Notes under the pieces: model-generated
What the model saw: only the letters and a program-made list of their open reading frames with translations
The model's database searches: none
Told to the model about the DNA's origin: nothing
In this document: piece by piece, positions 26,422-36,063 of the stretch
Numbering within the stretch: position 1 is the stretch's first letter
How the letters are laid out: the number at the start of each line of letters is the position of its first letter
Position numbers and translations under genes: made by a program
Origin: Chromatiales bacterium
Lineage (GTDB): Bacteria; Pseudomonadota; Gammaproteobacteria; Chromatiales; Chromatiaceae
Assembly (NCBI GenBank): GCA_028278145.1
Contig: JANQEV010000134.1
Span: 1-56,000 of the forward strand
Length of the DNA: 56,000 nt
Direction: 5' to 3'

Positions 26422-28032
26422 ATGAGCAACATTATCGAAAAGCTAAAATTTCTCATTGTCGATGACTATGCGGATATGCGCAGTGTTCTGCAGAACATGT
26501 TGCTATCATTTGGGGTACAAAATATCGATATGGCATCCAACGGCAAAGACGCCATCAATGCTATAGAGCGACAACGGTACGACGTTATTCTGTGTGACTA
26601 CAACCTGGGAGAGGGACGAGATGGTCAACAGGTACTGGAGGAGATCAGGCATCGTAAGCTGATAGGTGTAGGTACCATTTTTCTGATGGTTACGGCTGAA
26701 AATACCCGGGTTATGGTGATGGGTGCGGTTGAATATGAACCAGATTCCTATCTAACCAAGCCATTTACCAAGGATCTACTGGGACAACGCCTCACCAAGC
26801 TGCTTACCATGAAGGCTGATCTGATAGAGATTGAGCAGGCCATAGCGAACCGAGACCATGATCTGGCCAACCAGCTGATTGATGACAAGCTGAAGAAGAA
26901 GAAAAGCAAGAATCATAAAATCCTCCTGCGTCTGAAGGCCGAACTTGCCTTACAGGACCGTTACTATGACGAGGCAATCAGTATCTACAAAGGTGTTTTG
27001 GAAAACCGCGAAATAGCCTGGGCCAGGCTTGGTTTAGGCAAGGCCATGTACTTCAAAGAGAACTACGCTGACGCCAAAGAGCTCTTTGCTGAACTAATTT
27101 CAGAAAATGAGCGTTTCATGTCAGCCTATGACTGGCTGGCAAAGACACAACAGATGTTGGATGAGTTCAAGGAGGCCCAGAGCGTCCTGCAGAAAGGTGC
27201 AATCCTCTCAGCCAAGGCAATCCCAAGACAGGAGGCACTGGCCGAGCTCGCACTGAAAAACGGTGATGATAAAACAGCAGAAAAAGCGTTGCTCCAGGCT
27301 GTATCTCTTGGCAAACACTCCATCTATAAACACCCATCAATGTTTTCAAATATTGCACGGATCAAGGCCAAGAATGGACAGCAGGCTGAAGCCGAACGTT
27401 TTGTAAGAGATATAAATAAAAGTTTTAAAGACAATCCAGAGGCAGAGCTTTATACCGCTATCTCCAATAGTATGATCCTGGAAGATGAAGAAGCGGCATA
27501 TAAGAATATGAAAATCGCCTCGAAGCTGTTCGACAAGCTAGGATCTAGCACTTCGGCACAGATTGCCGTGGATATGGCCAAGGCCTATTCACACGCTGGT
27601 GATGAAGAGAAGGCTAAGCAGGTATTACACCAGGCTGCGAGTAACAACCACACCGACGCTGAAGTGTTAAAGGGGATAAGCGATACTTTGGGTCAGCTCC
27701 AGCTTGAGGAGGACCCACAAGCGATAATTTCTGAAATCAGGAAGAAGGTTATCAAACTTAATAATGAGGGAGCCAAACTGGCAAGGGATGGACAGCTGAA
27801 AGAGGCCACGCAACTGTTTGAGGATGCTGCAGAGGGTATGCCGGCCAATATAGTGGTAAATCTGAATGCTGCCCGCACTTTTCTCATGTACATGGAGCAG
27901 ACAGGAGTAACCAAAGATCTATCCGTTAAACTGGAGAAATACCTTAGACGCGCACAGAATATAGAGCCGGATAACAGGACACTCCTAAGTCTTAAAAAGC
28001 GTTCGACAAAACTTCTGGAATCAAATAGCTGA
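26422..28032 (+). CDS. Response regulator with receiver and TPR domains
   Basis: The 536-aa protein has an N-terminal receiver domain (acidic pocket in LIVDDYADMR, phospho-acceptor Asp59 in CDYNLGE, Lys113 in LTKPF), then about 400 residues of helical TPR-like repeats (for example YYDEAISIYKGVLENREIAWARLG, described here only by its first residues, around 155-175). There is no DNA-binding domain, so the output is probably protein-protein contact. It ends 10 nt before a small histidine kinase gene, a likely partner. The ATG directly precedes the receiver fold. Pathway and target are unknown. Confidence 0.88.
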   Translation: MSNIIEKLKFLIVDDYADMRSVLQNMLLSFGVQNIDMASNGKDAINAIERQRYDVILCDYNLGEGRDGQQVLEEIRHRKLIGVGTIFLMVTAENTRVMVMGAVEYEPDSYLTKPFTKDLLGQRLTKLLTMKADLIEIEQAIANRDHDLANQLIDDKLKKKKSKNHKILLRLKAELALQDRYYDEAISIYKGVLENREIAWARLGLGKAMYFKENYADAKELFAELISENERFMSAYDWLAKTQQMLDEFKEAQSVLQKGAILSAKAIPRQEALAELALKNGDDKTAEKALLQAVSLGKHSIYKHPSMFSNIARIKAKNGQQAEAERFVRDINKSFKDNPEAELYTAISNSMILEDEEAAYKNMKIASKLFDKLGSSTSAQIAVDMAKAYSHAGDEEKAKQVLHQAASNNHTDAEVLKGISDTLGQLQLEEDPQAIISEIRKKVIKLNNEGAKLARDGQLKEATQLFEDAAEGMPANIVVNLNAARTFLMYMEQTGVTKDLSVKLEKYLRRAQNIEPDNRTLLSLKKRSTKLLESNS

Positions 28033-28042
28033 GGTCTGAGAT

Positions 28043-28711
28043 ATGCTCTTTTACGATGTCCTTGCATCCATTATTCATGACATGAAAAACTCACTTGGTA
28101 TGGTTATCAACCGCCTGGATGAAGTGGTTGCAGAGATGCCATCTGATGCAAATGATTCAGCAAAAATCACCAGTATCCAGCAAGAGGCAAAACGCCTGAA
28201 TAACAACCTGATTGAGTTGCTCACTCTCTACCGCATGGAAAACGAACGTATTGCGCCAGTCATTGATGAGGTGGATGTGATGAGTTTTCTGCAGGAGTCT
28301 ATGGCAGAAAACCAATCTGCTGCCAATGCAACAGGGATCGACATAGGCTGTAACTGCAGCGATGATCTGATTGGATATTTTGATGAGGGTCTGGTGCATG
28401 GCATTATCAATAACCTGATCGGAAATGCCTTAAGGTACACTCAGAGTAAAATAGAACTGTCCGCATCAGAACAGGACGGATATCTGGTTATCAGCGTAGA
28501 GGATGATGGTTCTGGCTTCCCGGAACAGATGCTCAAGGCCCAGGAGGCAGAAATAAACAGCAATGGTATTGCAGATGGCAGGACTCTACTCGGAATCCAC
28601 TTCGCCAATCTGGTAACCAAAATGCACAAGAATAAAGATAAAACAGGGTATATACAGCTAAGTAATAACGGCAAGCTCAAGGGTGGGTGTTTTTCCATCT
28701 ACCTGCCATAG
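28043..28711 (+). CDS. Soluble sensor histidine kinase (minimal HisKA-HATPase)
   Basis: The 222-aa kinase has almost no sensor region: the phospho-acceptor His12 lies in IIHDMKNSLG at the very start, and the rest is the dimerisation helix pair and a HATPase domain with NNLIGNALRYT (N box), EDDGSGFPEQ (G1) and a GRTLLGIHFA G2-like block. There are no membrane segments, so signal input must come from a partner or from the cytoplasm. It directly follows the receiver-TPR gene, and the two probably form a phosphorelay unit. A GAGG box sits before the ATG. A shared terminator follows. Confidence 0.87.
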   Translation: MLFYDVLASIIHDMKNSLGMVINRLDEVVAEMPSDANDSAKITSIQQEAKRLNNNLIELLTLYRMENERIAPVIDEVDVMSFLQESMAENQSAANATGIDIGCNCSDDLIGYFDEGLVHGIINNLIGNALRYTQSKIELSASEQDGYLVISVEDDGSGFPEQMLKAQEAEINSNGIADGRTLLGIHFANLVTKMHKNKDKTGYIQLSNNGKLKGGCFSIYLP

Positions 28712-28718
28712 CTGCAGT

Positions 28719-28750
28719 AAAAAACTTCCCCGCGTTGGACTGCGGGGAAG
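28719..28750 (-). terminator. Rho-independent terminator between convergent genes
   Basis: CTTCCCCGC (28725-28733) and GCGGGGAAG (28742-28750) form a 9-bp GC-rich stem. Six As at 28719-28724 give a T-run on the minus strand, so it terminates the rhodanese transcript; it could also slow the histidine kinase transcript. Confidence 0.82.
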
Positions 28751-28771
28751 TGATTTCACTAGTTTACCAAC

Positions 28772-29905
28772 TTACTTCACTGCTGTTACTTGAGGCAGAT
28801 CCTTCTTACCAAAAACCACCACGGCTTCAAGATAGTAAGCCTCCAGCTTACTGCCTTTTTCCTTCAGAACATCATAGGCATCTGCACTACGAACTCCGTT
28901 AGCACAGAAGAATATGATTGGTTTATCTGTAGGCAGTGATGGAATAGCTGCCTCCAGTTCATCCATAGGGATTACCTTGGCGGTCTTGGTCTTAAAAGTT
29001 CCATCTTCAGCAATTTCAGAACGTTCACGGACGTCAATCCAGTAGACGCTATCCGGGGCTTCTTTCATTAGACGGGTAAACTTCTGAATCGGCATCATTC
29101 CCTTGTCATCGGCTGTAGCAGTTGAGGTTGGCACAGCACCTGAAGCACCGTACATCTCTTTCCACAGCGGATAACCTGCCTGGTACAGCTTGACGTTGGT
29201 GTAACCCAGTTCCTTAGCCTTAGCCGCAGACTTCGGGCTCAGTGGACACTTGTAGCCACCACAGAAGAATACCAGTTCCACTCCCTTATCAGCCGGGAGA
29301 AATCCCTTCATCTTATCGAACTTGCGATATGGGATATTCTTTGCAGTAGGAACTGAACCTTTCCGAAATTTCTTGGTCGGCCGGGAATCCACAACCATGG
29401 CCAAGGCATCTGAATTGATCAGGTTCTTGACATACTTGGCCCCAACTCCAGGAGTATTGCCGTGTTTCAACCAGTCTGGATATCCAGCGGCATATACCTT
29501 GATGTTGGTATATCCAAGTACCTCTGCTTTGAATGCGGACTTATGGCTCAATGGACACTTTAATCCACCGCAATAGTAGATCAGGAGCGTTGATTTATCC
29601 TCCGGCAGAAGCACGATGGATTGATCAAACTTCCTATGAGGGATATTTATTGCAGGGACGATATGGCCCTTTTGATACATCTTGGCTGGTCTTGCATCTA
29701 TGATGAGAGCGTCTTTACGTTTCGGGATGGTTGCATACTTTGCAACAAAAGCCGCATCCACGATATGTGGAAATGCAGGCTTAACCATTGATGCGGATGC
29801 ATGCGCTGTATTACCCGTTAGCAGGCTGCTACTTGCTGCCAACAGCATGATAAATAACAGGGTAAACAACGATGACTGCCGCAGGATTTTAGCTCTCGGT
29901 TTCAT
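28772..29905 (-). CDS. Periplasmic protein with three rhodanese domains
   Basis: The 377-aa protein has a signal peptide (hydrophobic residues 13-30, then a likely cut after AHA) and three tandem rhodanese domains, each with a cysteine in the active loop: Cys112 in CGGLKCP, Cys215 in CGGYKCP and Cys334 in CANGVRS. The first two domains are close copies of each other, each with an unusual second Cys (CGGxKCPLS), while the third has the standard loop. Rhodaneses carry or transfer sulfane sulfur; a periplasmic triple form suggests handling of thiosulfate or polysulfide outside the cytoplasm, though this is inference. A perfect AAGGAGG box precedes the ATG. Confidence 0.9.
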   Translation of the reverse strand: MKPRAKILRQSSLFTLLFIMLLAASSSLLTGNTAHASASMVKPAFPHIVDAAFVAKYATIPKRKDALIIDARPAKMYQKGHIVPAINIPHRKFDQSIVLLPEDKSTLLIYYCGGLKCPLSHKSAFKAEVLGYTNIKVYAAGYPDWLKHGNTPGVGAKYVKNLINSDALAMVVDSRPTKKFRKGSVPTAKNIPYRKFDKMKGFLPADKGVELVFFCGGYKCPLSPKSAAKAKELGYTNVKLYQAGYPLWKEMYGASGAVPTSTATADDKGMMPIQKFTRLMKEAPDSVYWIDVRERSEIAEDGTFKTKTAKVIPMDELEAAIPSLPTDKPIIFFCANGVRSADAYDVLKEKGSKLEAYYLEAVVVFGKKDLPQVTAVK

Positions 29906-29937
29906 GACGACCTCCTTATCTGGTCTGAATTTGGAAA

Positions 29938-29990
29938 CCGAGGACTGCCGGCATGACCACCAATTCCCCCGGTTACCTCCTCCGAGACTA
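29938..29990 (-). promoter_or_regulatory. Possible structured 5' leader of the rhodanese gene
   Basis: Nested inverted repeats are present: GAGGA (29940-29944) with TCCTC (29978-29982), and CCGG (29948-29951) with CCGG (29969-29972), enclosing a 17-nt loop. They lie about 35-80 nt upstream of the rhodanese start. This could be a cis-regulatory RNA; I do not recognise a known riboswitch class. Confidence 0.3.
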
Positions 29991-30163
29991 ATGGCAGTTA
30001 ATTACTTCTACACAGATTGCACATACATGACCTGACAGTCATGCTGTTACATTCTGCACCTCAAACAAGAATACACTTCCCGCACTTTAAGTATAGCTAA
30101 TATACTGATAGAAATTATGGTTATGTTATCTGAAAAATTTATATTATTACCGCAGTATAAAGC

Positions 30164-30937
30164 CTAGTTATCACCATCCAACCATCCGGCAACAGCCTGT
30201 ATAGGTGCAGGATCACCCTTCCTGCTTAACCAGACAACAGCAGCCAGCCTGCTGGCTCCACTGGGTCTGACATCTGGCCATGGGATGCTCCACCGCAATC
30301 CGTTTGTAGAGCTGGCTGAACTGTCACCCAGTACTACAAAATCCTCTTTCAATTCTCGGCCGCTGTTCTCCCCTGCTCCAATATCACTGCTGATTCCAAC
30401 ACCAAGAATTGCAGCATGTGCTGTTATATCTGCATGACTAATATCTGTGATGGGTTTAAATGTGGCGCTGATTTTACTGTTTGGAGTTATCCTGACTGTC
30501 AAGCGTCCTACCTTTTTCCCGGCAGAAAACTTGGGTGTCTTACCACTAAACCATCCCCGCCACTCTCTGCCGTTAAGCACAAAGCCTGGCGTATAGACTG
30601 CGCGTAACCCTCCGGATTTTCGATAGTCTCTCTGACGCTTGCTGTATTTTGATCTGGCAAAGCGATCCTTCCATCCCAGGTAATCCCAATAATCTACATG
30701 GAAGGCCATGGGAATCACCCTGCTCCATAGCCCTGGGTGCTGGCTGAACTGTCTTAACCATCTATCAGCAGGAGGGCAACTGCTGCAACCATGAGAAGTA
30801 AACAGCTCCAGGACAGTGACAGACTTCACCGGGCTCTCCAACTGGACCTCTTTAGCCAGCAGTTGGCTGTTTAATCCCAGCACGCAGCAGACAATCAAAC
30901 CAAGAATCGGCCAACGATGTTTTTTCCAGAGGATCAT
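30164..30937 (-). CDS. DUF1223 family secreted thioredoxin-like protein
   Basis: The 257-aa protein has an N-terminal hydrophobic signal (about residues 8-26) and the DUF1223 hallmark: VLELFTSHGCSSCPPADRW, with a CxxC (51-54) in a thioredoxin-like setting, followed by FHVDYWDYLGW and a TPGFVLNGREWRGW segment. The family is widespread in proteobacteria but its function is not established; a redox role in the envelope is inferred from the CSSC motif. It lies 37 nt after the YHS-domain gene on the same strand, and the two may be co-transcribed. Confidence 0.87.
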   Translation of the reverse strand: MILWKKHRWPILGLIVCCVLGLNSQLLAKEVQLESPVKSVTVLELFTSHGCSSCPPADRWLRQFSQHPGLWSRVIPMAFHVDYWDYLGWKDRFARSKYSKRQRDYRKSGGLRAVYTPGFVLNGREWRGWFSGKTPKFSAGKKVGRLTVRITPNSKISATFKPITDISHADITAHAAILGVGISSDIGAGENSGRELKEDFVVLGDSSASSTNGLRWSIPWPDVRPSGASRLAAVVWLSRKGDPAPIQAVAGWLDGDN

Positions 30938-30974
30938 GGGGATGTTTCCTTGAAAAGAAGCAGCTTATACAGCA

Positions 30975-31418
30975 TTAATTCAATACCTTCGGCCAGTTAG
31001 CATTAGCCTGACGTATATAACTGGACCTGTTCTTGTTCCATTTATTACGAACACCTTTGCTGTAATTCAGATAGAGCTTACCGTTTACTATGCTCCAGGC
31101 ATCAGGATCTGTGGATGCCGTATAGCCTTGGGATACGGCATAGGCACAGTAACCACCGTATTGAGGTGCGTATTTTTTGGGGTTCTGTTTAAAGGCCTGC
31201 AGGTTCTTTGCAGATGCAAAGCGCCAGCTGGCACCCTTATACTTCAGCTTATGGGCGCTTTTGCCCTTTACCGGTTTTCCCTGGGTAAAGTAAGCGACAG
31301 GGTCATAGCCATTTATTGCACCACCAAAAGTGGCTGAATAGATCTCCGCCTTACCTGCATTGGCTAACGGAGAAAAAAGAAACAGTGCAAGCACTGCAAA
31401 TGTAATATGTTTGGTCAT
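30975..31418 (-). CDS. Secreted YHS-domain protein
   Basis: The 147-aa protein has a clear signal peptide (cut likely after LANA, about residue 21) and a single YHS domain with GYDPVAYF (37-44) and a C-terminal segment containing YGGYCAYAVSQGY, where selenoprotein relatives may carry Sec. Here the position is an ordinary Cys codon (TGC/TGT type) with no in-frame TGA. YHS domains are thought to bind metals or cofactors; the role of this periplasmic group is unknown. It is upstream of the DUF1223 gene on the same strand. Confidence 0.87.
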   Translation of the reverse strand: MTKHITFAVLALFLFSPLANAGKAEIYSATFGGAINGYDPVAYFTQGKPVKGKSAHKLKYKGASWRFASAKNLQAFKQNPKKYAPQYGGYCAYAVSQGYTASTDPDAWSIVNGKLYLNYSKGVRNKWNKNRSSYIRQANANWPKVLN

Positions 31419-31603
31419 TTTGCCCCCTTGTTAAATGGATGTTCCTTAGCCAGCAGACACAAGTGTAGCGGCCAAGTTCCTCTTGGTATTCATAACAGGG
31501 GGGATTTACGCCAAATGTTATCTTTTTGTGATAAATGGGATCGTGTTACAGGCTGAATCAACAGATTGCCTTCAATAATCATTGTCTCCACTGAGATAAC
31601 TGA

Positions 31604-34600
31604 TTATGTCGATATACTCTGGCTACCACTACTCTGTTCTGTATTATCTGCCTCTTCGATAGCATTAAAATCATCCAGGATGCAGTAGATGGCTGGTACC
31701 AGATAGAGTGCAAACAGGGTGGCCGCCAAAAGCCCAAAGGCCAGGGCTGCAGCCAGTGGAATCAGGATCTGGGCTTGCATGCTCCTCTCCAGCAGGAGTG
31801 GCGTAAGACCAGCCAATGTGGTGATAGAGGTTAAGACAATGGGACGGAATCTGGCCCTGCCCGCCTGCTTGGCGGCAACTGGTACTGCAACACCTGCTTT
31901 ACGTGCCTCGCGGATAAAGATCACCAGTAGGATGGAGTCATTTACCACTACTCCAAACAGAGAGGCCATGCCCACCATGCTGGGCATGGTCAGGTCCAGT
32001 CCCAGGGCCATATGACCAAATACCACGCCAATAAACGATGTGGGTATCACCACCATCACCGTGAGTGGTGCCAGATAACTCCGGAACTGCAGGGCCAGGA
32101 GTATATATACACCCAGCATACCCAACAGCACATTACGTACTATGGATTTTCCGGTTTGGGCTGATTCATTGGTTTGGCCCTGAATATCGATCTGGATATC
32201 CGGATACTTTTCGCGCAGTTGGGGGAAGATCTCTTTACCAGCCAGACCAAGTAGTTCCTGGGCATTGGCCACATTGGACTGCACATCACCCTGTATGGTC
32301 ACTGCGCGTCTTCCATCCACCCGGTTGATCCGGGCCCAGCCTCTGACCTCTTCGATTTCAGCCACGATAGATATTGGTATCAAGGCCCCTTTAGGTCCGG
32401 TTACGGTCATGTTCTCCAGGTCATCTGGCTGGATGCGGTCATCGGCCGTAAGACGCAGATCAACTTCATAGGTCTCTGGACCTACCGGAAATTCATCAAT
32501 CTTTATACCCTGAAAAGAGTTGCGGATCTGGGCAGCAAGGTTGCTGGCATCCAAGCCTAGAACACCGGCCCCCTCCTTCAGGTGCAAGCGGTATTCACGT
32601 TTGCCTGGACGCAGGTCATCACTCAGGTCGATAACTCCGGCAAAGCTGTTGAGCCATTTCTGCAGGTCTTGGGAGGCCGACTTCAGGCGCTGCAGGTCAA
32701 AACCCAGCAAACGTATATCGATCTGGCGTCCACCAGGTCCTATGGCCGACTCAGTGTACTTTACGGATATAACATCGGTCAGGGTGCCTACTTCTTCACG
32801 CCAGGCATCGCGGAACTCATCAATGGATGCGTCGCGAATCTCGGCACTCAGCAGGTCTGCCACCACACGTGCTACATGGGGGCCAGACTCATAGGCATCT
32901 GGATTGCTGGCATAGATGACCGTTGAGTTGCGCACCAGGTCCTGTTGCTGTGGCTGACGGGGTTTGAACCTGCTGTTTATCCGCTGCAGGGCTGCTTCAA
33001 TTCTGCCGATAATCTCTTCAGTACGGGACAGGGGTGTTCCCTGGGGCAGCAATATTCTGGCCTCTACTATATCGCCATCAATATCCGGAAATCCTACAAA
33101 CTTGAGTTTGCCTCCGGCCGGCATGGCAAAGGCAATTACCAGAAACATGAGTGATATACCAAGGGTCAGATAGCGGTAATCCACAGCTCGATCCAGCCAG
33201 GGACCAAAATGTTTTTCCCGTAAACTGTCAAACCTGCGTTCAAACCCCGCCCGGAAGCGTGATGGTTGTTTGTTTTCCATGTGACTAAGTGAGTGCCCCA
33301 GGTGACTGGGCAGGATCAGAAATGCCTCTACCAGGCTGACCAAGATAACAACAATCAGAACAATGGGTAATACCCGCAGTATCTGTCCGATCTCACCGGT
33401 GATAAAGGCCAGGGATCCAAATACCATCAAGGTGGTGGCAAAAGATGAGGCAATACCTGGAAGTACCTGGGTTACCCCGCTTACCGCGGCATCCATGGCA
33501 GTCTCGCCCTTGGCCATACGCGCTGCAATATTCTCGGCTATGACGATAGCATCATCCATCAGCAGGCCAATACCTATTAGCAGGCCCACCATGGAGATCA
33601 TATTTATACTTATACCCAGGCCAGGAAGCACAAACAGTGCCCCAAGGAAGGATACAGGCAGCCCCATGGTTACCCAGAAGCTGTATCGAAAACTAAAGAA
33701 CAGCCACAACACCAGGAATACCAGTATCAGACCCTGACCACCATTACGTACCAGCATGTTCAGGCGGTCTTTCACTACTGTAGAGCGGTCCTGGGTGATG
33801 GCTAGTTTGATGCCCTTGGGCGCCCGTTTGCTCTCCTGATCTACGAAATCACTGATGGTATTGAACACCTCCAGCATGTCCTGGGCCTTGGTCTTGGTGA
33901 CATTCAGAATTGCGGCACGTTTGCCATTGAACAGGGTCTTCTCTTCATCCCGATCAAACCTGTCGCTAATGGTGGCGATTTCACCCAGGCGGATGGAGGC
34001 TCCGGTGGAGCCGGAGATAACCACGATATCCTGGAACTCCTCAACAGTCTTACCCTGATCATCGAAGCGCAGCAGTATGTCCTCAGGACCACCCTCAAGC
34101 CTCCCTGCGGGACTGCCCACACTCTGTCCCTGGATACTATTGGCCACATCAGTGGCCGAGAGACCAAACTGACGCAGACGCCGCGCTGGCACCTCTATTC
34201 TGATCTGATGTTCTGAGAATCCAGTTATCTCCACACTGGAGATGTTGCGCAGGGCGCGCATGCGGCTCTTTACATCTTCGGCATAGGCCTTGAGGGATAC
34301 CGGATCATCCGGACCGGTTATAGCCACTGCGGCTACGGCATCTGTACGTCCCAACTCTTCAATAATGGGGGTTTCAGTCTGGGTTGGAAAGTCATCAATG
34401 GCATCCACTTCAGACTTCACATCATCCAGAAAGCGGGTCATCTCAGCACCTTCCACCATCACCGCCGTGGCAACACCTACGCCTTCACTGGCATCACAAC
34501 GCACCTCATCCAGGTCGGTGATACTATCGATGGCATCCTCCAGACGCCGGCAGATGGCATCTTCCACCTCATCAGTTGTGGCACCCTTGTAGATAACGCG

Positions 34601-34735
34601 CACCTCAACCTTGTCATTCTCCAGTTCCGGAAAGGTTTCCCGCTGTAGTCCAGGCAGCGCTACTATACCCAGCAGCATGATTGCGATCATGAACAGGTTG
34701 GCGGCAGTTGGATGGCGTGCAAACCACTCGATCAT
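31604..34735 (-). CDS. RND efflux pump, inner-membrane permease
   Basis: The 1043-aa RND transporter belongs to the AcrB/MexF-like HAE1 superfamily. It has the usual 12 membrane helices, with the first at residues 10-30, a large porter domain (about 40-330), a helix block with GLLIGIGLLMDDAIVIAEN (TM4, with the proton-relay acidic pair DD), a second porter domain, and a final helix block near 850-1020. It exports small hydrophobic compounds using the proton gradient; the substrate is not readable. It is the third gene of the tetR-MFP-RND unit, 2 nt after the adaptor gene. No TolC-like outer-membrane gene is in the window, so it must use one elsewhere. Confidence 0.95.
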   Translation of the reverse strand: MIEWFARHPTAANLFMIAIMLLGIVALPGLQRETFPELENDKVEVRVIYKGATTDEVEDAICRRLEDAIDSITDLDEVRCDASEGVGVATAVMVEGAEMTRFLDDVKSEVDAIDDFPTQTETPIIEELGRTDAVAAVAITGPDDPVSLKAYAEDVKSRMRALRNISSVEITGFSEHQIRIEVPARRLRQFGLSATDVANSIQGQSVGSPAGRLEGGPEDILLRFDDQGKTVEEFQDIVVISGSTGASIRLGEIATISDRFDRDEEKTLFNGKRAAILNVTKTKAQDMLEVFNTISDFVDQESKRAPKGIKLAITQDRSTVVKDRLNMLVRNGGQGLILVFLVLWLFFSFRYSFWVTMGLPVSFLGALFVLPGLGISINMISMVGLLIGIGLLMDDAIVIAENIAARMAKGETAMDAAVSGVTQVLPGIASSFATTLMVFGSLAFITGEIGQILRVLPIVLIVVILVSLVEAFLILPSHLGHSLSHMENKQPSRFRAGFERRFDSLREKHFGPWLDRAVDYRYLTLGISLMFLVIAFAMPAGGKLKFVGFPDIDGDIVEARILLPQGTPLSRTEEIIGRIEAALQRINSRFKPRQPQQQDLVRNSTVIYASNPDAYESGPHVARVVADLLSAEIRDASIDEFRDAWREEVGTLTDVISVKYTESAIGPGGRQIDIRLLGFDLQRLKSASQDLQKWLNSFAGVIDLSDDLRPGKREYRLHLKEGAGVLGLDASNLAAQIRNSFQGIKIDEFPVGPETYEVDLRLTADDRIQPDDLENMTVTGPKGALIPISIVAEIEEVRGWARINRVDGRRAVTIQGDVQSNVANAQELLGLAGKEIFPQLREKYPDIQIDIQGQTNESAQTGKSIVRNVLLGMLGVYILLALQFRSYLAPLTVMVVIPTSFIGVVFGHMALGLDLTMPSMVGMASLFGVVVNDSILLVIFIREARKAGVAVPVAAKQAGRARFRPIVLTSITTLAGLTPLLLERSMQAQILIPLAAALAFGLLAATLFALYLVPAIYCILDDFNAIEEADNTEQSSGSQSIST

Positions 34736-34737
34736 GA

Positions 34738-36054
34738 TCAGTCTCCGGCTCCCTGGATCAGACGTTGTACCGTCTTGTCGTCACTTACTGGCTGTAACAG
34801 CATACCCTCTACCACCGGTACCACATCGGAAACCACAATCTGTTTTCCTGCCAGCTGCGGGTCGCTGATCACACTGAGCTCACCCTGATTGAACAGTATA
34901 TCCACCTCCTTGATGCGCAGGCGATTCTCGCTATCCAATAGATAGACCTTGCCACCACGCACCGTATTTCGCGGTACCACTACTCTCTGCGGCTGGGTAT
35001 GACCACGCAACTGCACCTGTACAAACATGCCCTTGGACAACGGTGGCCTGTATCCAGGCTTTATCTTGGAAATGGGATCATCCACCGCAACCACTATGCC
35101 CATGGTACGGGTTTCAGCATCCACGCTATCTGTAAAGCGTACGAACTCCGCCTCCCATTCGGCAATGTGGTTACCAAGATCCAGACGGATCAGCGGTTTG
35201 AAACCTGTTAAGCGCGATATATTCTTATTCAGTGTCTCAATGCTCAGTGTCTGATCCGGACGACCAATAAACAGGTTGCGCAGAGAGGACATGGCAAACT
35301 GCGCCACCACTTCGATACGATCAATCCCATCACCCTCAAACAGGGTCTGACCTGTACTCACAAACTGATCTGATTCAATAGCCAGATTGGCCACCCGTAA
35401 GTTGAATGGCGCCTGGACTGTGGTGTTCTCCAGATCACGTTCCGCCTGTCTTACCTTGGTCTCAAGCACCTTGCGTTGGGTCGGGATCAGGGCCAGGGTG
35501 TTTTTCAGGTTCTGCAACGCCGTGCGGGTATTAAGCATACCGCGCTCGGCAGTGTCTGCATCACTCTGGGAAGCAGTTCCATTGCTAACCAGCTTGCTGA
35601 TACGCTGCAACTCGTTGCCAGCCAGGATCAGGTTGCGTTCTTCGATCTGCACCAACTCCATGGCATTTTTTTCCTGCACATCCAGTTCTGCCAGTTCCGC
35701 CTTGGCCTTGGCCAATGCCAGGTTGTAAACCACCGGATCTATTCTGAACAGAACCTTGCCCTTCTCGATTATCTCTCCGTTACGCAGACGTGGATGTAGC
35801 TCAACAATACGCCCGGAGACCTGGGATACAGCGGTCCATAGCTTTGCCGGCTGAACCGAACCATAACCCAGGGATTGTGGTATCAGATCAACCTGGGGAA
35901 CGGTTATCACCCGAACAGCCCGGGTGGGTTCCCCGGCTGTGGTCCTGACTGGCGGTTGTTTACTCTTCGCCATGAACATAAAAACAGCTATACCGATTAC
36001 CAGAGGTGGAATGATCCAAAGAACATGTAAGCGACGGTGTGGTTTATAGGTCAT
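34738..36054 (-). CDS. RND efflux adaptor (membrane fusion protein, HlyD-like)
   Basis: The 438-aa periplasmic adaptor links the RND permease to an outer-membrane channel. It has an N-terminal membrane anchor (about residues 10-28), a lipoyl-like half-motif (SGRIVELHPRLRNGEII, about 80-97), a long alpha-helical hairpin (about 110-205) and beta-barrel domains. It is slightly longer than AcrA (about 400 aa). It starts 9 nt after the tetR stop and ends 2 nt before the permease, so translation is coupled. The family is firm. Confidence 0.92.
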   Translation of the reverse strand: MTYKPHRRLHVLWIIPPLVIGIAVFMFMAKSKQPPVRTTAGEPTRAVRVITVPQVDLIPQSLGYGSVQPAKLWTAVSQVSGRIVELHPRLRNGEIIEKGKVLFRIDPVVYNLALAKAKAELAELDVQEKNAMELVQIEERNLILAGNELQRISKLVSNGTASQSDADTAERGMLNTRTALQNLKNTLALIPTQRKVLETKVRQAERDLENTTVQAPFNLRVANLAIESDQFVSTGQTLFEGDGIDRIEVVAQFAMSSLRNLFIGRPDQTLSIETLNKNISRLTGFKPLIRLDLGNHIAEWEAEFVRFTDSVDAETRTMGIVVAVDDPISKIKPGYRPPLSKGMFVQVQLRGHTQPQRVVVPRNTVRGGKVYLLDSENRLRIKEVDILFNQGELSVISDPQLAGKQIVVSDVVPVVEGMLLQPVSDDKTVQRLIQGAGD

Positions 36055-36063
36055 TTCTGTTTC

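Noticed and set aside
30975-31418. Selenoprotein reading of the YHS gene.
   Set aside because: The relevant position is an ordinary Cys codon and there is no in-frame TGA.
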